Assembly: GCA_002840845.1 (NCBI GenBank)
Contig: PHCS01000013.1
Span: 1-49,879, forward strand
DNA: 49,879 nt
Reading direction: 5' to 3'
Source: Betaproteobacteria bacterium HGW-Betaproteobacteria-14
GTDB taxonomy: Bacteria; Pseudomonadota; Gammaproteobacteria; Burkholderiales; Rhodocyclaceae
The position numbers and the translations under genes are program-made. The notes beneath the pieces are model-generated. The model ran no database searches, was not told the origin of the DNA, and was given only the letters and a program-made list of their open reading frames with translations. Shown piece by piece: positions 1 through 9,904 of the stretch (positions are counted from its first letter, which is position 1; every line of letters starts with the position of its first letter).

Positions 1-236
1 GCAGCCACCGCGAGGCAATCGCCGCGGGCCGCATGCCGGTGTCGAAAATCCTGCCCTATCAATGGTACAACTCGCCCAACGTGCGCTTCTTCACCCTGGC
101 CGATTTCGAGGCACTGTGCGCGCAGCTTGGCATCGCCATCCGCGAGCGCCTGGCCTTCGACGGCGAACGGGTGGTCACCGAGGATCCGAACCTGAACGCC
201 AGCATCGCCGCCTACCGGCTCGGCCGGGGAGGCTGA
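1..236 (+). CDS. metW: Methionine biosynthesis protein MetW, C-terminal part (truncated by window start)
   Basis: The open frame enters the window at base 3 and stops at TGA 234-236, leaving about 77 residues of the C-terminus. The visible motif 'KILPYQWYNSPNVRFFT' followed by a 'DFEALC' helix is characteristic of MetW, a class I SAM-methyltransferase-fold protein that partners homoserine O-acyltransferase MetX in methionine synthesis. The methyltransferase motif I lies outside the window and cannot be checked. The gene is followed one base later by a transporter gene, an order (metX-metW-ampG) known from many betaproteobacteria. The family assignment is firm. The catalytic role of MetW in this organism is inferred from the family. 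Confidence 0.9.
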   Translation, partial: SHREAIAAGRMPVSKILPYQWYNSPNVRFFTLADFEALCAQLGIAIRERLAFDGERVVTEDPNLNASIAAYRLGRGG

Positions 237-237
237 G

Positions 238-1707
238 TTGCCACGCGGCCCCCTGCTGCGCTCGAAGTTTTTCTGGGTCGCGGTGCTGTATTTCGCCGAA
301 GGGTTCCCGCTCGGCGTGTTCTACGAGATCTTCCCGGTCTATTTCCGCCAGCAGGGCGTCGATCTGCGCAGCATCGGCATGCTCTCCCTGCTCGGCCTGG
401 CGTGGACGCTGAAGTTCCTCTGGGCGCCGGCGGTGGATCACTACCGTCATCACCGTCGCTGGATGGCCGCCGCCGACCTGGCCATGGGCGTCGTCATGAT
501 CGCCTTTGCCGCCTCCGCCGGCCTGCCCTACTGGGTCTGGGCGGCCATCGCGGTCTTCGCCGTGCTCTCGGCCACCAACGACATCGCCATCGACGCCTAC
601 ACCATCGAACTGCTGCGTCGCGACGAGATGGGGCGCGGCAATGGCCTGCGCATCGGTTTCTACCGTGCCGGCATGATCACCTCGGGCGGGGTGCTGATGG
701 CCTCCGACCTGCTCGGCTGGCCGGGCGCCTTCCTCTGTGCCGCGGGCATCTTCGCCGCTTGTGCGGGTGCCAGCCTGCTGGCGCCGCGCGAACAGTTCCG
801 CGAGCGGCCGGCATCGGCGGGATTCGCTAGTGAATTAAGGGGCTTCCTGACGCAGCCGGGCGCCGCTGCAGTGCTCGTCATGGTCTTCCTCGGCACGCTC
901 TGGCTGGCGGATGGCGCCTTGCGTCTCTCCGGTCGCTGGCCCTGGCTGTGGCCGGCCATTGCCGCCTTCTCCGCCATCCTCTACGGCATGCTGCGTCTCG
1001 CCGCAGGACGGCGCGAGCCGGCGGCGTCCGGTGCGGCACCGACCGGTGCCCTCTTCGGCGCGCTTGCCGACATGATGCAACGGCCGGGCATCCTGCCGGT
1101 GCTCGGCTTCATCCTCATCTTCAAGCTGGCCGACGCTTCGATGGGTTTCATGGTGAAGCCCTTCTGGGTGGATGCCGGTTTTTCCGCCACGGAAATCGGC
1201 CTGGTGTCGGTGAATATCGGACTGGTGCTGTCGATTGCCGGCGGGCTGGCCGGCGGCTGGTACGCCGACCGTGCCGGCATCTTCAAGGCGCTGTGGGTGC
1301 TTGGGCTGGCTCAGGCCGTCTCGAACCTCGGCTACGCCCTGGCGGCGTGGGTCATCCCGCTGGCCGGCGTGCCCCTGCCTGAGCATCGCGCGCTGATCTA
1401 CGCCGCCAGCGCGCTGGAATCCTTCACCGGCGGACTCGGCACGGCGGCGTTCCTCGCCTTCCTCATGGCCATAGTCCGGCGTGAGCACAGCGCCGCCGAG
1501 TACGCCCTGCTCTCCTCGGTGTTTGCCGCATCGCGTTCGGTGGCGGGCTGGGCCGGGGGCCTGGGTGCGCATGCGCTGGGCTATGCGCCGTATTTCCTGC
1601 TGACCTTCTTCCTGGCGTTTCCGGCCTATCTGTTGTTGCCGTGGGTGAAAAGGATGCTGGACGCGCAAGAGCGGCGCGAGGCGGCACAGCCAGAATCAAC
1701 GTCTTAG
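238..1707 (+). CDS. ampG: AmpG-family muropeptide permease (MFS transporter)
   Basis: The protein has 489 residues and is almost entirely hydrophobic helices, with about 12-14 membrane segments predicted by eye. Residues 18-26 read 'YFAEGFPLG', a hallmark at the start of AmpG-type permeases. The 'NDIAIDAY' and 'GFYRAGMITSGG' stretches match the second half of the family's N-terminal domain. The length fits E. coli AmpG (491). AmpG imports anhydro-muropeptides across the inner membrane for wall recycling; transport of that substrate here is inferred from family. The TTG start at 238 is chosen because it lies one base after the metW stop with a GGAG six bases upstream (228-231). Its end overlaps the convergent gene by four bases. 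A related SLC33-like acyl-CoA transporter role cannot be excluded. Confidence 0.8.
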   Translation: MPRGPLLRSKFFWVAVLYFAEGFPLGVFYEIFPVYFRQQGVDLRSIGMLSLLGLAWTLKFLWAPAVDHYRHHRRWMAAADLAMGVVMIAFAASAGLPYWVWAAIAVFAVLSATNDIAIDAYTIELLRRDEMGRGNGLRIGFYRAGMITSGGVLMASDLLGWPGAFLCAAGIFAACAGASLLAPREQFRERPASAGFASELRGFLTQPGAAAVLVMVFLGTLWLADGALRLSGRWPWLWPAIAAFSAILYGMLRLAAGRREPAASGAAPTGALFGALADMMQRPGILPVLGFILIFKLADASMGFMVKPFWVDAGFSATEIGLVSVNIGLVLSIAGGLAGGWYADRAGIFKALWVLGLAQAVSNLGYALAAWVIPLAGVPLPEHRALIYAASALESFTGGLGTAAFLAFLMAIVRREHSAAEYALLSSVFAASRSVAGWAGGLGAHALGYAPYFLLTFFLAFPAYLLLPWVKRMLDAQERREAAQPESTS

Positions 1708-2051
1708 TGGCTGCGCTGTCCGCGCCGGCGGTCCAGCCACCAGGCGAGCAGGGGGAGCATCAGCACCGAGCCGGGCAGGGCAAGCGTGAAAAGATACGGC
1801 GAGAGATTCGAAAGCGCCCGCAGCGTCTCGATCAACTCCCGGCGCTCTGCGGTGGTCCATCTTTGGCCATTGCGCTGCTTCATGAGCAGCGGCATCAGGC
1901 CCCTCACTTTCAGCACTTCCTGCAGGATGAAGGTTCGCTCGCGCTGCTGGGCATCGAGCACATTGCGGACGAGAGCGGGCCGCGGCCGCTGGGCGTGCAC
2001 GACATTTGCAGCGTCGTGCTGCCCGTCTCCAACCTGTCGTTGCCTGCGCAT
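1704..2051 (-). CDS. Small LETM1-like domain protein, last gene of a yqjD/E/K-type cluster
   Basis: This is a 115-residue protein starting at ATG 2051-2049. The N-terminal half is hydrophilic and rich in Arg/Gln. The C-terminal half has 'TTAERRELIETLRALSNLSP' and then a hydrophobic 'LFTLALPGSVLMLPLLAWWL'. That layout of a basic amphipathic helix, then a Pro-containing membrane helix ending 'LLP..' or 'MLPLL', resembles the LETM1 membrane region known from mitochondria and some proteobacteria. The assignment rests on recalled motifs and is moderate. The start lies five bases beyond the stop of the YqjK-like gene, so it is probably the fourth gene of that operon. It overlaps the convergent ampG stop by four bases (1704-1707). 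An inner-membrane role is inferred; no function is claimed. Confidence 0.6.
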   Translation of the reverse strand: MRRQRQVGDGQHDAANVVHAQRPRPALVRNVLDAQQRERTFILQEVLKVRGLMPLLMKQRNGQRWTTAERRELIETLRALSNLSPYLFTLALPGSVLMLPLLAWWLDRRRGQRSH

Positions 2052-2055
2052 CGCC

Positions 2056-2358
2056 TTAGCGGGGCGCCAGGCGCGACTCGATGGCACTGCGCAGGCGGCG
2101 CACGCCCTCCCAGATGAAGAAGCCGCGCTTGGCCCAGCGAAAAAGGAAGCGCGGCCGCGCCACGAGGACGACGATTCCCGTGCCGACGAGCACTTCGGGG
2201 TGCGCCCTGGCCCAGCCGAGTGCCGAGCGCAGCTTGTCGGCGGCGCCAAATGCGGGCGAGACCGACTCGATGGCGTGCAGGATGCGCACGCGCTGCGCTG
2301 CCGCCTGCAACTGCAGGCGCTGCTTCTTCAGGGCGAGTTCAACGATTTTCGGATTCAT
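2056..2358 (-). CDS. YqjK-like family protein
   Basis: This is a 100-residue protein beginning 'MNPKIVELALKKQRLQLQAA'. The N-terminal Lys/Arg/Gln-rich helix is followed by one hydrophobic stretch near residues 52-70 ('HPEVLVGTGIVVLVARPR') and a basic tail. This matches the YqjK-like family, small proteins found directly downstream of yqjD and yqjE in enterobacteria and betaproteobacteria. Its start overlaps the end of the holin-like gene by 20 bases, which suggests translational coupling. The function is not established; membrane association alongside YqjD/YqjE is inferred from context. Confidence 0.75.
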   Translation of the reverse strand: MNPKIVELALKKQRLQLQAAAQRVRILHAIESVSPAFGAADKLRSALGWARAHPEVLVGTGIVVLVARPRFLFRWAKRGFFIWEGVRRLRSAIESRLAPR

Positions 2359-2746
2359 TGTCCGGCCGGATCATGTCGCGGTCCTGTTCCAGTTCCGCAA
2401 TGCTGGCGGAAAACAGGCGGGATCCCTGCCGGCTGATGCGTGCTGCGGCCAGGGCCGCGATGCATCCAATGACCAGGTACAGCGCTGCGAATATGCCCAG
2501 TGCCAGCAGGCGGTGGCTGTCCCACAGCAGTACGGTAATGAGCAGCGCCAGGAAGACGGCGCCAAAGCCGAGAAAGAAGAAAGCCGTCGCGGCGTACCCG
2601 AGAAACGTGCCGAGGCGCAGTTTTTCTTCTGCAGCCTCGGTGGCGAGGAGTTCCAGGCGCGTCTGCAGGATGCCGATTGCGTCGGCGGCGTAGCTGCGTA
2701 GACGCGCACCCACGCCGCTGCCCGTGCTGCCAGGGGCGTGTTGCAT
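2339..2746 (-). CDS. yqjE: YqjE-type phage-holin-superfamily membrane protein (DUF1469)
   Basis: The protein has 135 residues and starts at ATG 2746-2744 ('MQHAPGSTGSG'). An N-terminal amphipathic helix ('ILQTRLELLATEAAEEK') precedes two clear membrane helices, near residues 48-75 and 81-104, and a charged C-terminal tail. The 'TRLELLATE' motif before paired helices is diagnostic for the YqjE/Actinobacterial holin-X superfamily. It lies between the DUF883 gene upstream and the YqjK-like gene downstream, the same order as E. coli yqjD-yqjE-yqjK. In E. coli this group is linked to stationary phase and inner-membrane-bound ribosomes, but YqjE itself has no proven activity. I saw no sign of phage origin. 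Confidence 0.85.
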   Translation of the reverse strand: MQHAPGSTGSGVGARLRSYAADAIGILQTRLELLATEAAEEKLRLGTFLGYAATAFFFLGFGAVFLALLITVLLWDSHRLLALGIFAALYLVIGCIAALAAARISRQGSRLFSASIAELEQDRDMIRPDNESENR

Positions 2747-2759
2747 GTTCAGGCGGGTA

Positions 2760-3071
2760 TCAGCGGCGGCCGATGAGCAGGCCGATGACCAGGCCGATGC
2801 CGGCGGCGATGCCGATCGAGCGCCACGGGTTGTCATGCACGTAGTCGTCAGTGGCTCGCGCGACAAGCCGGGTTTTTTCCGCCACGGCGGTTTGCGCTTC
2901 GGCCAGGCTGTGGCGCGCACGGTGCAGGTTGTCCTGCAGCTTGGCGCGCAGGTCGGCCATTTTCTCGCCGGCCTGGCCGGCGGTGGCCTTGAGCAGCTCC
3001 TCGGCGTCGGCAACGACGACTTTGAAATCGGCGACGAGTTTTTCCTTGCTTACTTCGGTCAGTTCAGTCAT
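2760..3071 (-). CDS. yqjD: DUF883 / ElaB-YqjD-like membrane-anchored protein
   Basis: The protein has 103 residues. ATG at 3071 is preferred over an in-frame GTG nine bases upstream because GGAG (3081-3084) sits nine bases before it. The first 75 residues form a long amphipathic helix with the family pattern 'DAEELLKATAGQAGEK' and 'HDNPWRSIGIAAGIG'. A C-terminal membrane anchor ends in 'GLLIGRR', a glycine-zipper tail typical of YqjD/ElaB/YgaM. YqjD of E. coli binds ribosomes at the inner membrane in stationary phase; the same role here is inferred. The gene heads the four-gene minus-strand cluster. The 76-base space upstream to the xth stop presumably holds its promoter, but no clear -35/-10 pair stands out. 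Confidence 0.85.
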   Translation of the reverse strand: MTELTEVSKEKLVADFKVVVADAEELLKATAGQAGEKMADLRAKLQDNLHRARHSLAEAQTAVAEKTRLVARATDDYVHDNPWRSIGIAAGIGLVIGLLIGRR

Positions 3072-3147
3072 GGCAATCACTCCGGATGAAGGGGGAATAT
3101 TCGTTTTGAAGGCTACCGGCTTTCACGGGCGATGGCAAATATGCCAT

Positions 3148-3933
3148 TCAACCGGGATCATAATCATAGTCGATCATCAGGGGGGCGTGGTCAGAGAACC
3201 ATTTGTCCTTGAAGACCGAAGCATGGCGTGCCGCCGCAGCCAGCGTGGGCGTGGCGATCTGGTAGTCGATGCGCCAGCCGACGTTCTTTGCCCGGGCCTG
3301 GCCGCGGTTGGACCACCAGGTATAGGCCTCGCCTTCGCTGTCCGGATGAAGGCGTCGGTAAACATCGACGAAGCCGACCTGGTCGAACACGCCGCCGATC
3401 CAGGCGCGTTCCTCGGGCAGGAACCCCGAGTTTTTCTGGTTGCCCTTCCAATTTTTCAGGTCGATTTCCCGATGGGCAATGTTCCAGTCGCCGCACAGCA
3501 GCACTTCACGGCCTGAGCGCCGCAACTGCTCGAGATGCGGCCGGAATTGCGCAAGGAAGCGAAATTTGGCCTCCTGCCTTTCGGGCGAGGAGGAGCCGGA
3601 CGGCAGATAAACGGAGACGATGGAGAGCCTGCCGAACATTGCTTCGATGTAGCGCCCTTCGGCATCAAACTCGGGGACACCGAATCCTTCGTTGATCTGC
3701 TCGGGCTGGCGCCGGCTGTACAGGCCGACCCCGCTATAGCCTTTCTTTTCGGCGTAATGGAAATAGCCGAAGTAACCCGCGGGATTGAGGAATTCGCGCG
3801 CCATGTCGCCGACCTGGGCCTTGAGTTCCTGCAGGCAGACGATGTCGGCATTCTGCGTCTGCAGCCAATCGAAGAATCCTTTGCGGCCGGCGGAGCGGAT
3901 GCCATTCAGGTTCAGGGTTATGATACGCAGCAT
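3148..3933 (-). CDS. xth: Exodeoxyribonuclease III
   Basis: The 261-residue protein belongs to the exonuclease III/AP endonuclease family. Metal-binding Glu36 sits in 'CLQELKAQ', the Asp/Asn pair in '[10 protein letters not shown]', and the catalytic Asp-His in '[13 protein letters not shown]' near the C-terminus. The [11 protein letters not shown] loop matches proteobacterial XthA. The enzyme cleaves DNA 5' to abasic sites and removes 3' blocking groups during base-excision repair in the cytoplasm. It is divergent from pyrE with only 23 bases between the starts (3934-3956), so their promoters must reach into the neighbouring coding sequences. That pairing is common in betaproteobacteria. Confidence 0.96.
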   Translation of the reverse strand: MLRIITLNLNGIRSAGRKGFFDWLQTQNADIVCLQELKAQVGDMAREFLNPAGYFGYFHYAEKKGYSGVGLYSRRQPEQINEGFGVPEFDAEGRYIEAMFGRLSIVSVYLPSGSSSPERQEAKFRFLAQFRPHLEQLRRSGREVLLCGDWNIAHREIDLKNWKGNQKNSGFLPEERAWIGGVFDQVGFVDVYRRLHPDSEGEAYTWWSNRGQARAKNVGWRIDYQIATPTLAAAARHASVFKDKWFSDHAPLMIDYDYDPG

Positions 3934-3956
3934 TACGGCATGTCCTGGCGGGAAAG

Positions 3957-4598
3957 ATGGATTGTAGCGGTGAGTTCATAGCATTTGCGGTCGGAACCGG
4001 TGTATTGCGTTTCGGCGAGTTCAAGACCAAGGCGGGCCGGCTGAGCCCCTACTTCTTCAATGCCGGGCTGTTCAGCGACGGCGCTTCGCTCGGCCGCCTG
4101 AGCGAGTTCTATGCCCGTGCCATCATCGACTCGGGGCTGCCCTGCGACATGCTCTTCGGGCCGGCCTACAAGGGCATTCCGCTGGTGGCCGGGACAGCCA
4201 TCGCGCTGGCGCAAAAAGGGCGCAATCTGCCCTATTGCTTCAACCGCAAGGAGGCCAAGGATCACGGCGAGGGAGGCACGCTGATCGGCGCACCGCCCGC
4301 CGGGCGGGTGCTCATCGTCGACGACGTGATCTCGGCCGGCACCTCGGTACGCGAGTCGGTGGAGTTGATCCGCGCCGCCGGCGCCATCCCCTGCGGCGTG
4401 GTCATCGCGCTCGACCGCATGGAGCGCGGCCAGGGCGAGTTGTCCGCCGTGCAGGAGGTGCAGCAGGCGTATGCCATGCCGGTCGTGGCGGTGGCAACGC
4501 TGGACGACTTGCTGGCTTATCTTGGCGGACGAGCGGATCTGGCGCAAAATTTGCAAGCAGTCACTCAGTATCGGCAACAATACGGGATAAAACAATGA
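3957..4598 (+). CDS. pyrE: Orotate phosphoribosyltransferase
   Basis: The protein has 213 residues, equal to the E. coli enzyme. It makes orotidine 5'-phosphate from orotate and PRPP in pyrimidine synthesis. The substrate-side motif '[10 protein letters not shown]' and 'GPAYKGIPL' are intact, '[15 protein letters not shown]' forms the catalytic loop with its lysines, and the PRPP-binding site reads '[16 protein letters not shown]'. ATG 3957 is the only start that keeps the usual N-terminal '[17 protein letters not shown]' helix. The stop overlaps the next start (ATGA at 4595-4598), so the downstream gene is probably cotranslated. Confidence 0.97.
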   Translation: MDCSGEFIAFAVGTGVLRFGEFKTKAGRLSPYFFNAGLFSDGASLGRLSEFYARAIIDSGLPCDMLFGPAYKGIPLVAGTAIALAQKGRNLPYCFNRKEAKDHGEGGTLIGAPPAGRVLIVDDVISAGTSVRESVELIRAAGAIPCGVVIALDRMERGQGELSAVQEVQQAYAMPVVAVATLDDLLAYLGGRADLAQNLQAVTQYRQQYGIKQ

Positions 4599-5275
4599 TG
4601 CTTAGGCTTGGCTCGGCCGTGATGCTCCTGACCGTAGCGATGCTGCCCGCGCAGACGGCGGCGCAGGGACGCGTGACCTATTGCTGCAATGACGGCAGCG
4701 GCAAACAGGTTTGTTCCGATGTGTTGCCGAAGGAATGCTACGGCCGCGCCTACCGCGAGATCAATCGGCAGGGGGTGACGGTCAGGCGCATCGACGCCCC
4801 ACTCACCGCGGCGCAGCGGGAGAAGAAGGAGGCCGAGGAAAAGAAGGCCAAGGAAGAAGAGCTCAAGCGGCTGGAGCAGGATCGCCGGAACCGCGCGCTG
4901 CTCGCCACGTATGCCAGCGAGAAGGATATCGACTATGTGCGCGACCGTGCCGTGGCTGACATGCAGAAAATCATCAAGGCGGCACATGACAAGCAGGCCG
5001 AGCTTGCCAGGCAGAAGGCGAAACTTGACGCCGAGGCGGAGTTTTACAAGAAAAAAACCATGCCGCCGAAGTTGCAGGCGCAAATTCGCGACAACGATGC
5101 CGAGTTGAAAACGCAACAGGCGGCGATCGAAAGCAAGTTGAAGGAAATCGAGGCGCTCAAGGCCCATTACGAGGATGAGAGGGCGCGTTACCGGGAACTG
5201 ACCAGGCAGAAGGCACCAGGCAGAAGCGAGGCTGCGGCCCCCATGCCGCCAGGCACCGACACGCGGCCGCGCTGA
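4595..5275 (+). CDS. Secreted DUF4124-type protein with long coiled coil
   Basis: The protein has 226 residues. The first 23 form a signal peptide ('[20 protein letters not shown]', then TAAQ). The mature N-terminus '[20 protein letters not shown]' with 'ECYG' resembles the DUF4124 domain, a small cysteine-containing periplasmic module in beta- and gammaproteobacteria. From about residue 70 the chain is Lys/Glu-rich and helical and reads as a long coiled coil up to about residue 205, followed by a Pro-rich tail. ATG 4595 overlaps the pyrE stop. ATG 4598 is one codon later and equally possible. The function is unknown. A periplasmic location is inferred from the signal peptide and cysteine pairs. 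Confidence 0.8.
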   Translation: MMLRLGSAVMLLTVAMLPAQTAAQGRVTYCCNDGSGKQVCSDVLPKECYGRAYREINRQGVTVRRIDAPLTAAQREKKEAEEKKAKEEELKRLEQDRRNRALLATYASEKDIDYVRDRAVADMQKIIKAAHDKQAELARQKAKLDAEAEFYKKKTMPPKLQAQIRDNDAELKTQQAAIESKLKEIEALKAHYEDERARYRELTRQKAPGRSEAAAPMPPGTDTRPR

Positions 5276-5285
5276 CTGCCGGCCG

Positions 5286-6008
5286 ATGCCGACCTCCATA
5301 CCGATAGTCCTTGCCGCCTCCGCCATGCTGGCCGCCGTCCTGGCGATCAGGGCCCACTATCTCGACGCACGCAGGCGCTGGCAAATCTATGTTTTCAAGC
5401 CGCTGGCCACGCTGCTGATCCTGGCGTTGGCGCTGCTGCAGCCGCCGGCCCATACGACGTATCAGTGGGCCATCGCCGCAGGCCTGTTGTTTTCGACGGC
5501 CGGGGATGTCTTCCTCATGCTGCCGCGCGACCGCTTCGTCGCCGGCCTTGCCAGCTTCCTGATCGCCCACCTCTGCTATGCCTGGGCTTTCGGCATGGGG
5601 GTGCCGTTCGCAGCCACCACGGCATTCTGGCTTGCCTATTTCGCGGCCGGCGGGGTAGTGTTGGCGCTGATCTGGCCGGGATTGAAGCCAGCCTTGCGTG
5701 CACCGGTGGCGGTCTATGTCGTCGTGATCGCCGCCATGGCGAGCCTGGCGGCGGAGCGCTGGCATGCGCTGGGCTCGGTGGCGGCGCTGGCTGCCACAGT
5801 GGGCGCCGGCCTCTTCGTCGTATCGGACGGCGTGCTGGCGGTCGACCGCTTCCGTCGGCCCTTCCATGCCGCGCGTGCGCTGACGCTGGCGACCTACTGG
5901 GCGGCGCAGCTGCTGATAGCGCTGTCGGTGGGGGCGGGCCATCCCCCCGGCCTCCTTCCCGCGGAAGGGGGTGGGGGAGGTTTGCTGCACTCCATGATTT
6001 ACAAATGA
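5286..6008 (+). CDS. YhhN-family lysoplasmalogenase-like membrane protein with repeat-derived C-tail
   Basis: The protein has 240 residues with about eight hydrophobic helices. The segments 'YVFKPLATLLILALAL', 'GLLFSTAGDVFLMLPRDRF' and 'LFVVSDGVLAVDRF' carry the conserved Lys, Asp and Ser-Asp residues of the YhhN/TMEM86 family, which hydrolyses the vinyl-ether bond of lysoplasmalogens in animals. The bacterial role is less certain. The usual family C-terminus falls near 'YWAAQLLIALSVG'. The last 25 or so codons (about 5932-6005) run through a GC-rich palindromic repeat and give a Pro/Gly-rich tail, so the repeat has probably replaced or extended the original stop. It ends six bases from the convergent gatB stop. 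Confidence 0.85.
   Translation: MPTSIPIVLAASAMLAAVLAIRAHYLDARRRWQIYVFKPLATLLILALALLQPPAHTTYQWAIAAGLLFSTAGDVFLMLPRDRFVAGLASFLIAHLCYAWAFGMGVPFAATTAFWLAYFAAGGVVLALIWPGLKPALRAPVAVYVVVIAAMASLAAERWHALGSVAALAATVGAGLFVVSDGVLAVDRFRRPFHAARALTLATYWAAQLLIALSVGAGHPPGLLPAEGGGGGLLHSMIYK
5938..5973 (-). repeat. GC-rich palindromic repeat, copy A (inside YhhN gene)
   Basis: Read on the minus strand, these 36 bases match copy C at 34268-34303 at 33 of 36 positions by my hand alignment. The core is an inverted repeat of a C5-TTCC arm and its complement, followed by a CGGGGGGATGGC tail. It lies in the coding sequence of the YhhN-family gene, close to its 3' end. This copy has the opposite orientation to the other two. 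Confidence 0.75.
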
Positions 6009-6014
6009 GCCGGC

Positions 6015-7475
<1,461 letters not shown>

Positions 7476-7494
7476 ATGATTTCTCTCTCTCGAT

Positions 7495-7920
7495 TCAGGC
7501 ACAAGTGCCGTCGCGACGGTCGTAGATGAGCGGCAGCAGCTGGTCGTAGGCGCTGCCGGTGCACATTTTCTCGCACTGCTGGAACGCGACCGTGACGCGC
7601 GAGCCCTGTTCCCACATGCGCACGATGCAGCTACCGTTCGGCTGGACGAGCTCGATGGAGGGCATTTCCTTGGTCTGGCGGAAATCCTTCAGCGCGAAAC
7701 GGCAGGCGCCATGCCGCGGGAAATCAACCCAGGCCTCGAGCGTGCGCACTCGCGCTGCGGCCACGTCCAGCCTGAGCGTGCCGCTGCCGCCGGTCTCGTC
7801 GCGATAGCTGCAGTCGGCCCTGACGTCGAGCGGGCGCACCGGAATGGGGGGCGGCCGCTCGATCACGGCGCAAGCGCCGAGAACGGCCGCGAGCAGCAGA
7901 AACAGGAGTTTGCGCATCAT
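7495..7920 (-). CDS. Six-cysteine lipoprotein, paralogue 2 (between gatA and gatB)
   Basis: The protein has 141 residues. A lipoprotein signal '[17 protein letters not shown]' ends in the lipobox LGAC, so the mature protein should be a lipid-anchored periplasmic or outer-membrane protein. The domain from 'PIPVRPLDV' to the C-terminal 'DRRDGTCA' is closely similar to the neighbour at 7933-8436 and shares its six cysteines, in DC, GAC, SC, QQC, MC and TCA. Both share the motif '[13 protein letters not shown]'. I do not recognise a named family. Three disulfides are possible but inferred. It starts 12 bases after its paralogue and ends 19 bases before gatB, so it is probably in the gat operon. 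Confidence 0.85.
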   Translation of the reverse strand: MMRKLLFLLLAAVLGACAVIERPPPIPVRPLDVRADCSYRDETGGSGTLRLDVAAARVRTLEAWVDFPRHGACRFALKDFRQTKEMPSIELVQPNGSCIVRMWEQGSRVTVAFQQCEKMCTGSAYDQLLPLIYDRRDGTCA

Positions 7921-7932
7921 GATTTACCTGCG

Positions 7933-8436
7933 CTAGGCGCAGGACCCGTCCCGTCGGTCGTTGAGGATGGGCCAGAGGTAGGGATACGAACTGCCCGAGC
8001 ACATTTTCTCGCATTGCTGGAAGGCCACTGTGACGCGCTCGCCCTGCTCCCACACGCGCACGATGCACTTGCCCCGCGTTTGGCTCAGCTCGATGGCGGG
8101 CAGCTCGCGCGTCTGGTGGAAGTCCTTCAGGTCGAAGCGACAGGCGCCGCGTTTCGGGATGTTCACCTTCGCCTCGAAGGCATGCACCTGCGCGCCCGCC
8201 ACGTCGAGCTTGAGTGCGCCGTTGTAGCCGGTCTCGTCGCGGAACTTGCACTCGGTTTTCACGTTGAGCGGGCGCACCGGGATGGGGCCGGGCCGGGCTG
8301 GCTTGGCCACGGCAGGCGGCGTTGTCTCAACTGGCGCGGGCAGAGGGGCTTCCGCAGCGGGCGGCGGCGCCTTGTCGGGCGTGGCGCAGGCGCCGAGGAC
8401 GAGGACGGGCAGCAGCAGGGCGAGCTTTCGAGTCAT
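7933..8436 (-). CDS. Six-cysteine lipoprotein, paralogue 1 (between gatA and gatB)
   Basis: The protein has 167 residues. The signal 'MTRKLALLLPVLVLGAC' ends in lipobox LGAC. A Pro/Ala-rich linker of about 30 residues follows, then the domain shared with the downstream gene: 'PIPVRPLNV', 'FRDETGYNGAL', 'RGACRFDLKDFHQTRELP', '[19 protein letters not shown]' and a final 'DRRDGSCA'. The extra linker is the main difference from paralogue 2, so the pair probably arose by tandem duplication with later loss or gain of the linker. The function is unknown. The gene lies ten bases after the gatA stop, same strand, consistent with cotranscription with gatC-gatA-gatB. Confidence 0.85.
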   Translation of the reverse strand: MTRKLALLLPVLVLGACATPDKAPPPAAEAPLPAPVETTPPAVAKPARPGPIPVRPLNVKTECKFRDETGYNGALKLDVAGAQVHAFEAKVNIPKRGACRFDLKDFHQTRELPAIELSQTRGKCIVRVWEQGERVTVAFQQCEKMCSGSSYPYLWPILNDRRDGSCA

Positions 8437-8446
8437 GCCGGATCCC

Positions 8447-9898
8447 TTATATCGGTGGCGCGCGGCGGTGCCAGTCGGTGGCGAGCTGGTACTGGTGCGC
8501 TGCGTTGAGCATGCGCGCCTCGCCGAAATAATCGCCGATGATCTGCAGGCCGACCGGGCGCCCTTGGTTTCCGGCGCCGCAGGGAATCGACATGCCGGGC
8601 AGGCCGGCGAGGTTGACCGCGATGGTGTAGATGTCGGAGAGGTACATCTGCACCGGATCGCCGGCCTTGTCGCCCAAATCGAAGGCGACGGTCGGCGCGG
8701 TCGGCCCCATGATCAGGTCGCAGTCCTTGAAGGCTTCGACAAAGTCCCGCGCGATGAGGCGGCGGATGCGCTGCGCCTGCAGGTAGTAGGCGTCATAGTA
8801 GCCGTGCGAGAGCACGTAAGTGCCGATGAGGATGCGCCGCTTCACTTCCGCGCCGAAGCCCTGGGCGCGGCTCTTGCAGTACATGTCGGCGAGGTCGCCG
8901 TATTCCGGCGCGCGCCAGCCGTAGCGCACGCCGTCGAAGCGCGACAGGTTGCTCGAAGCTTCTGCCGGGGCGATGACGTAATAGGCCGGCACCGAGAGCT
9001 TCATGTTGGGCAGGCTGATATCGACCGTCGTTGCGCCGAGCCTGCGGTATTCGGCGAGGGCGGCCTCGACCGCCTGCGCCACGTCTGCCGAGAGGCCCTC
9101 GGCAAAGAACTCCTTAGGCACGCCGATGCGCAGGCCGGCGAGCGGCTTGTCCAGATCCCGTGCATAGTCCTCTGCAGGCCGCTCCAGGCTGGTGGAGTCG
9201 CGTGCGTCGAAGCCGGCCATGACGTTGAGCAGCAGGGCGCAGTCCTCGGCGCTTTTCGCCATCGGCCCGCCCTGGTCGAGACTGGAGGCGAAGGCAATCA
9301 TGCCGTAGCGCGACACCACGCCGTAGGTCGGTTTCAGGCCGGTCAGGCCGCACAGCGCGGCCGGCTGGCGGATCGAGCCGCCGGTGTCGGTGCCGGTGGC
9401 GGCAGGCGTCAGTCGCGCCGCCACGGCGGCGGCCGAGCCGCCGGAGGAGCCGCCCGGCACCGCCCCCGGGTCCCAGGGGTTCTTCACCGGGCCGTAGAAG
9501 GAGGTCTCGTTGGACGAGCCCATGGCGAACTCGTCCATGTTGGTCTTGCCCAGTGTGACGGTGCCGGCTGCCTTGAAGCGCTCGATCACCGTGGCGTCGT
9601 AGGGGCTGACGAAATTCGCCAGCATCTTCGAGCCGCAGGTGGTGAGCCAGCCTTCAGCGCAGAAGATATCCTTGTGTGCGACCGGGATGCCGGTGAGCGG
9701 ACCGGCCTCGCCCCGTGCAATGCGCGCGTCGGCATCGCGCGCCATCGCCAGGCTTTTCTCGCCGCCCACCGTGATGAAGGCATTCAAGGCGGGGTTGAGG
9801 CGGGCGATGCGGTCGAGGAATTGGTTCGCCAGCTCGACGCTGGAGACTTGTTTGGCCGCCAGGGCGGCGGCGAGTTCTTTCAGGCTGGCGTTGATCAT
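8447..9898 (-). CDS. gatA: Aspartyl/glutamyl-tRNA amidotransferase subunit A
   Basis: The protein has 483 residues of the amidase-signature family. The catalytic Ser-cisSer-Lys triad is visible: Lys in '[10 protein letters not shown]', the cis-Ser in '[16 protein letters not shown]', and the nucleophile in '[17 protein letters not shown]'. It liberates ammonia from glutamine for GatB. Length and motifs match typical GatA. It is separated from gatC by 54 bases that hold a cruciform-like repeat, and it is followed closely by the two lipoprotein genes. Confidence 0.97.
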   Translation of the reverse strand: MINASLKELAAALAAKQVSSVELANQFLDRIARLNPALNAFITVGGEKSLAMARDADARIARGEAGPLTGIPVAHKDIFCAEGWLTTCGSKMLANFVSPYDATVIERFKAAGTVTLGKTNMDEFAMGSSNETSFYGPVKNPWDPGAVPGGSSGGSAAAVAARLTPAATGTDTGGSIRQPAALCGLTGLKPTYGVVSRYGMIAFASSLDQGGPMAKSAEDCALLLNVMAGFDARDSTSLERPAEDYARDLDKPLAGLRIGVPKEFFAEGLSADVAQAVEAALAEYRRLGATTVDISLPNMKLSVPAYYVIAPAEASSNLSRFDGVRYGWRAPEYGDLADMYCKSRAQGFGAEVKRRILIGTYVLSHGYYDAYYLQAQRIRRLIARDFVEAFKDCDLIMGPTAPTVAFDLGDKAGDPVQMYLSDIYTIAVNLAGLPGMSIPCGAGNQGRPVGLQIIGDYFGEARMLNAAHQYQLATDWHRRAPPI

Positions 9899-9904
9899 TT
9901 TCGT

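Noticed and set aside
2339..2746. Phage holin and so a prophage remnant
   Set aside because: The holin-like name comes from the superfamily; the neighbours are yqjD and yqjK types, and no phage genes are nearby.
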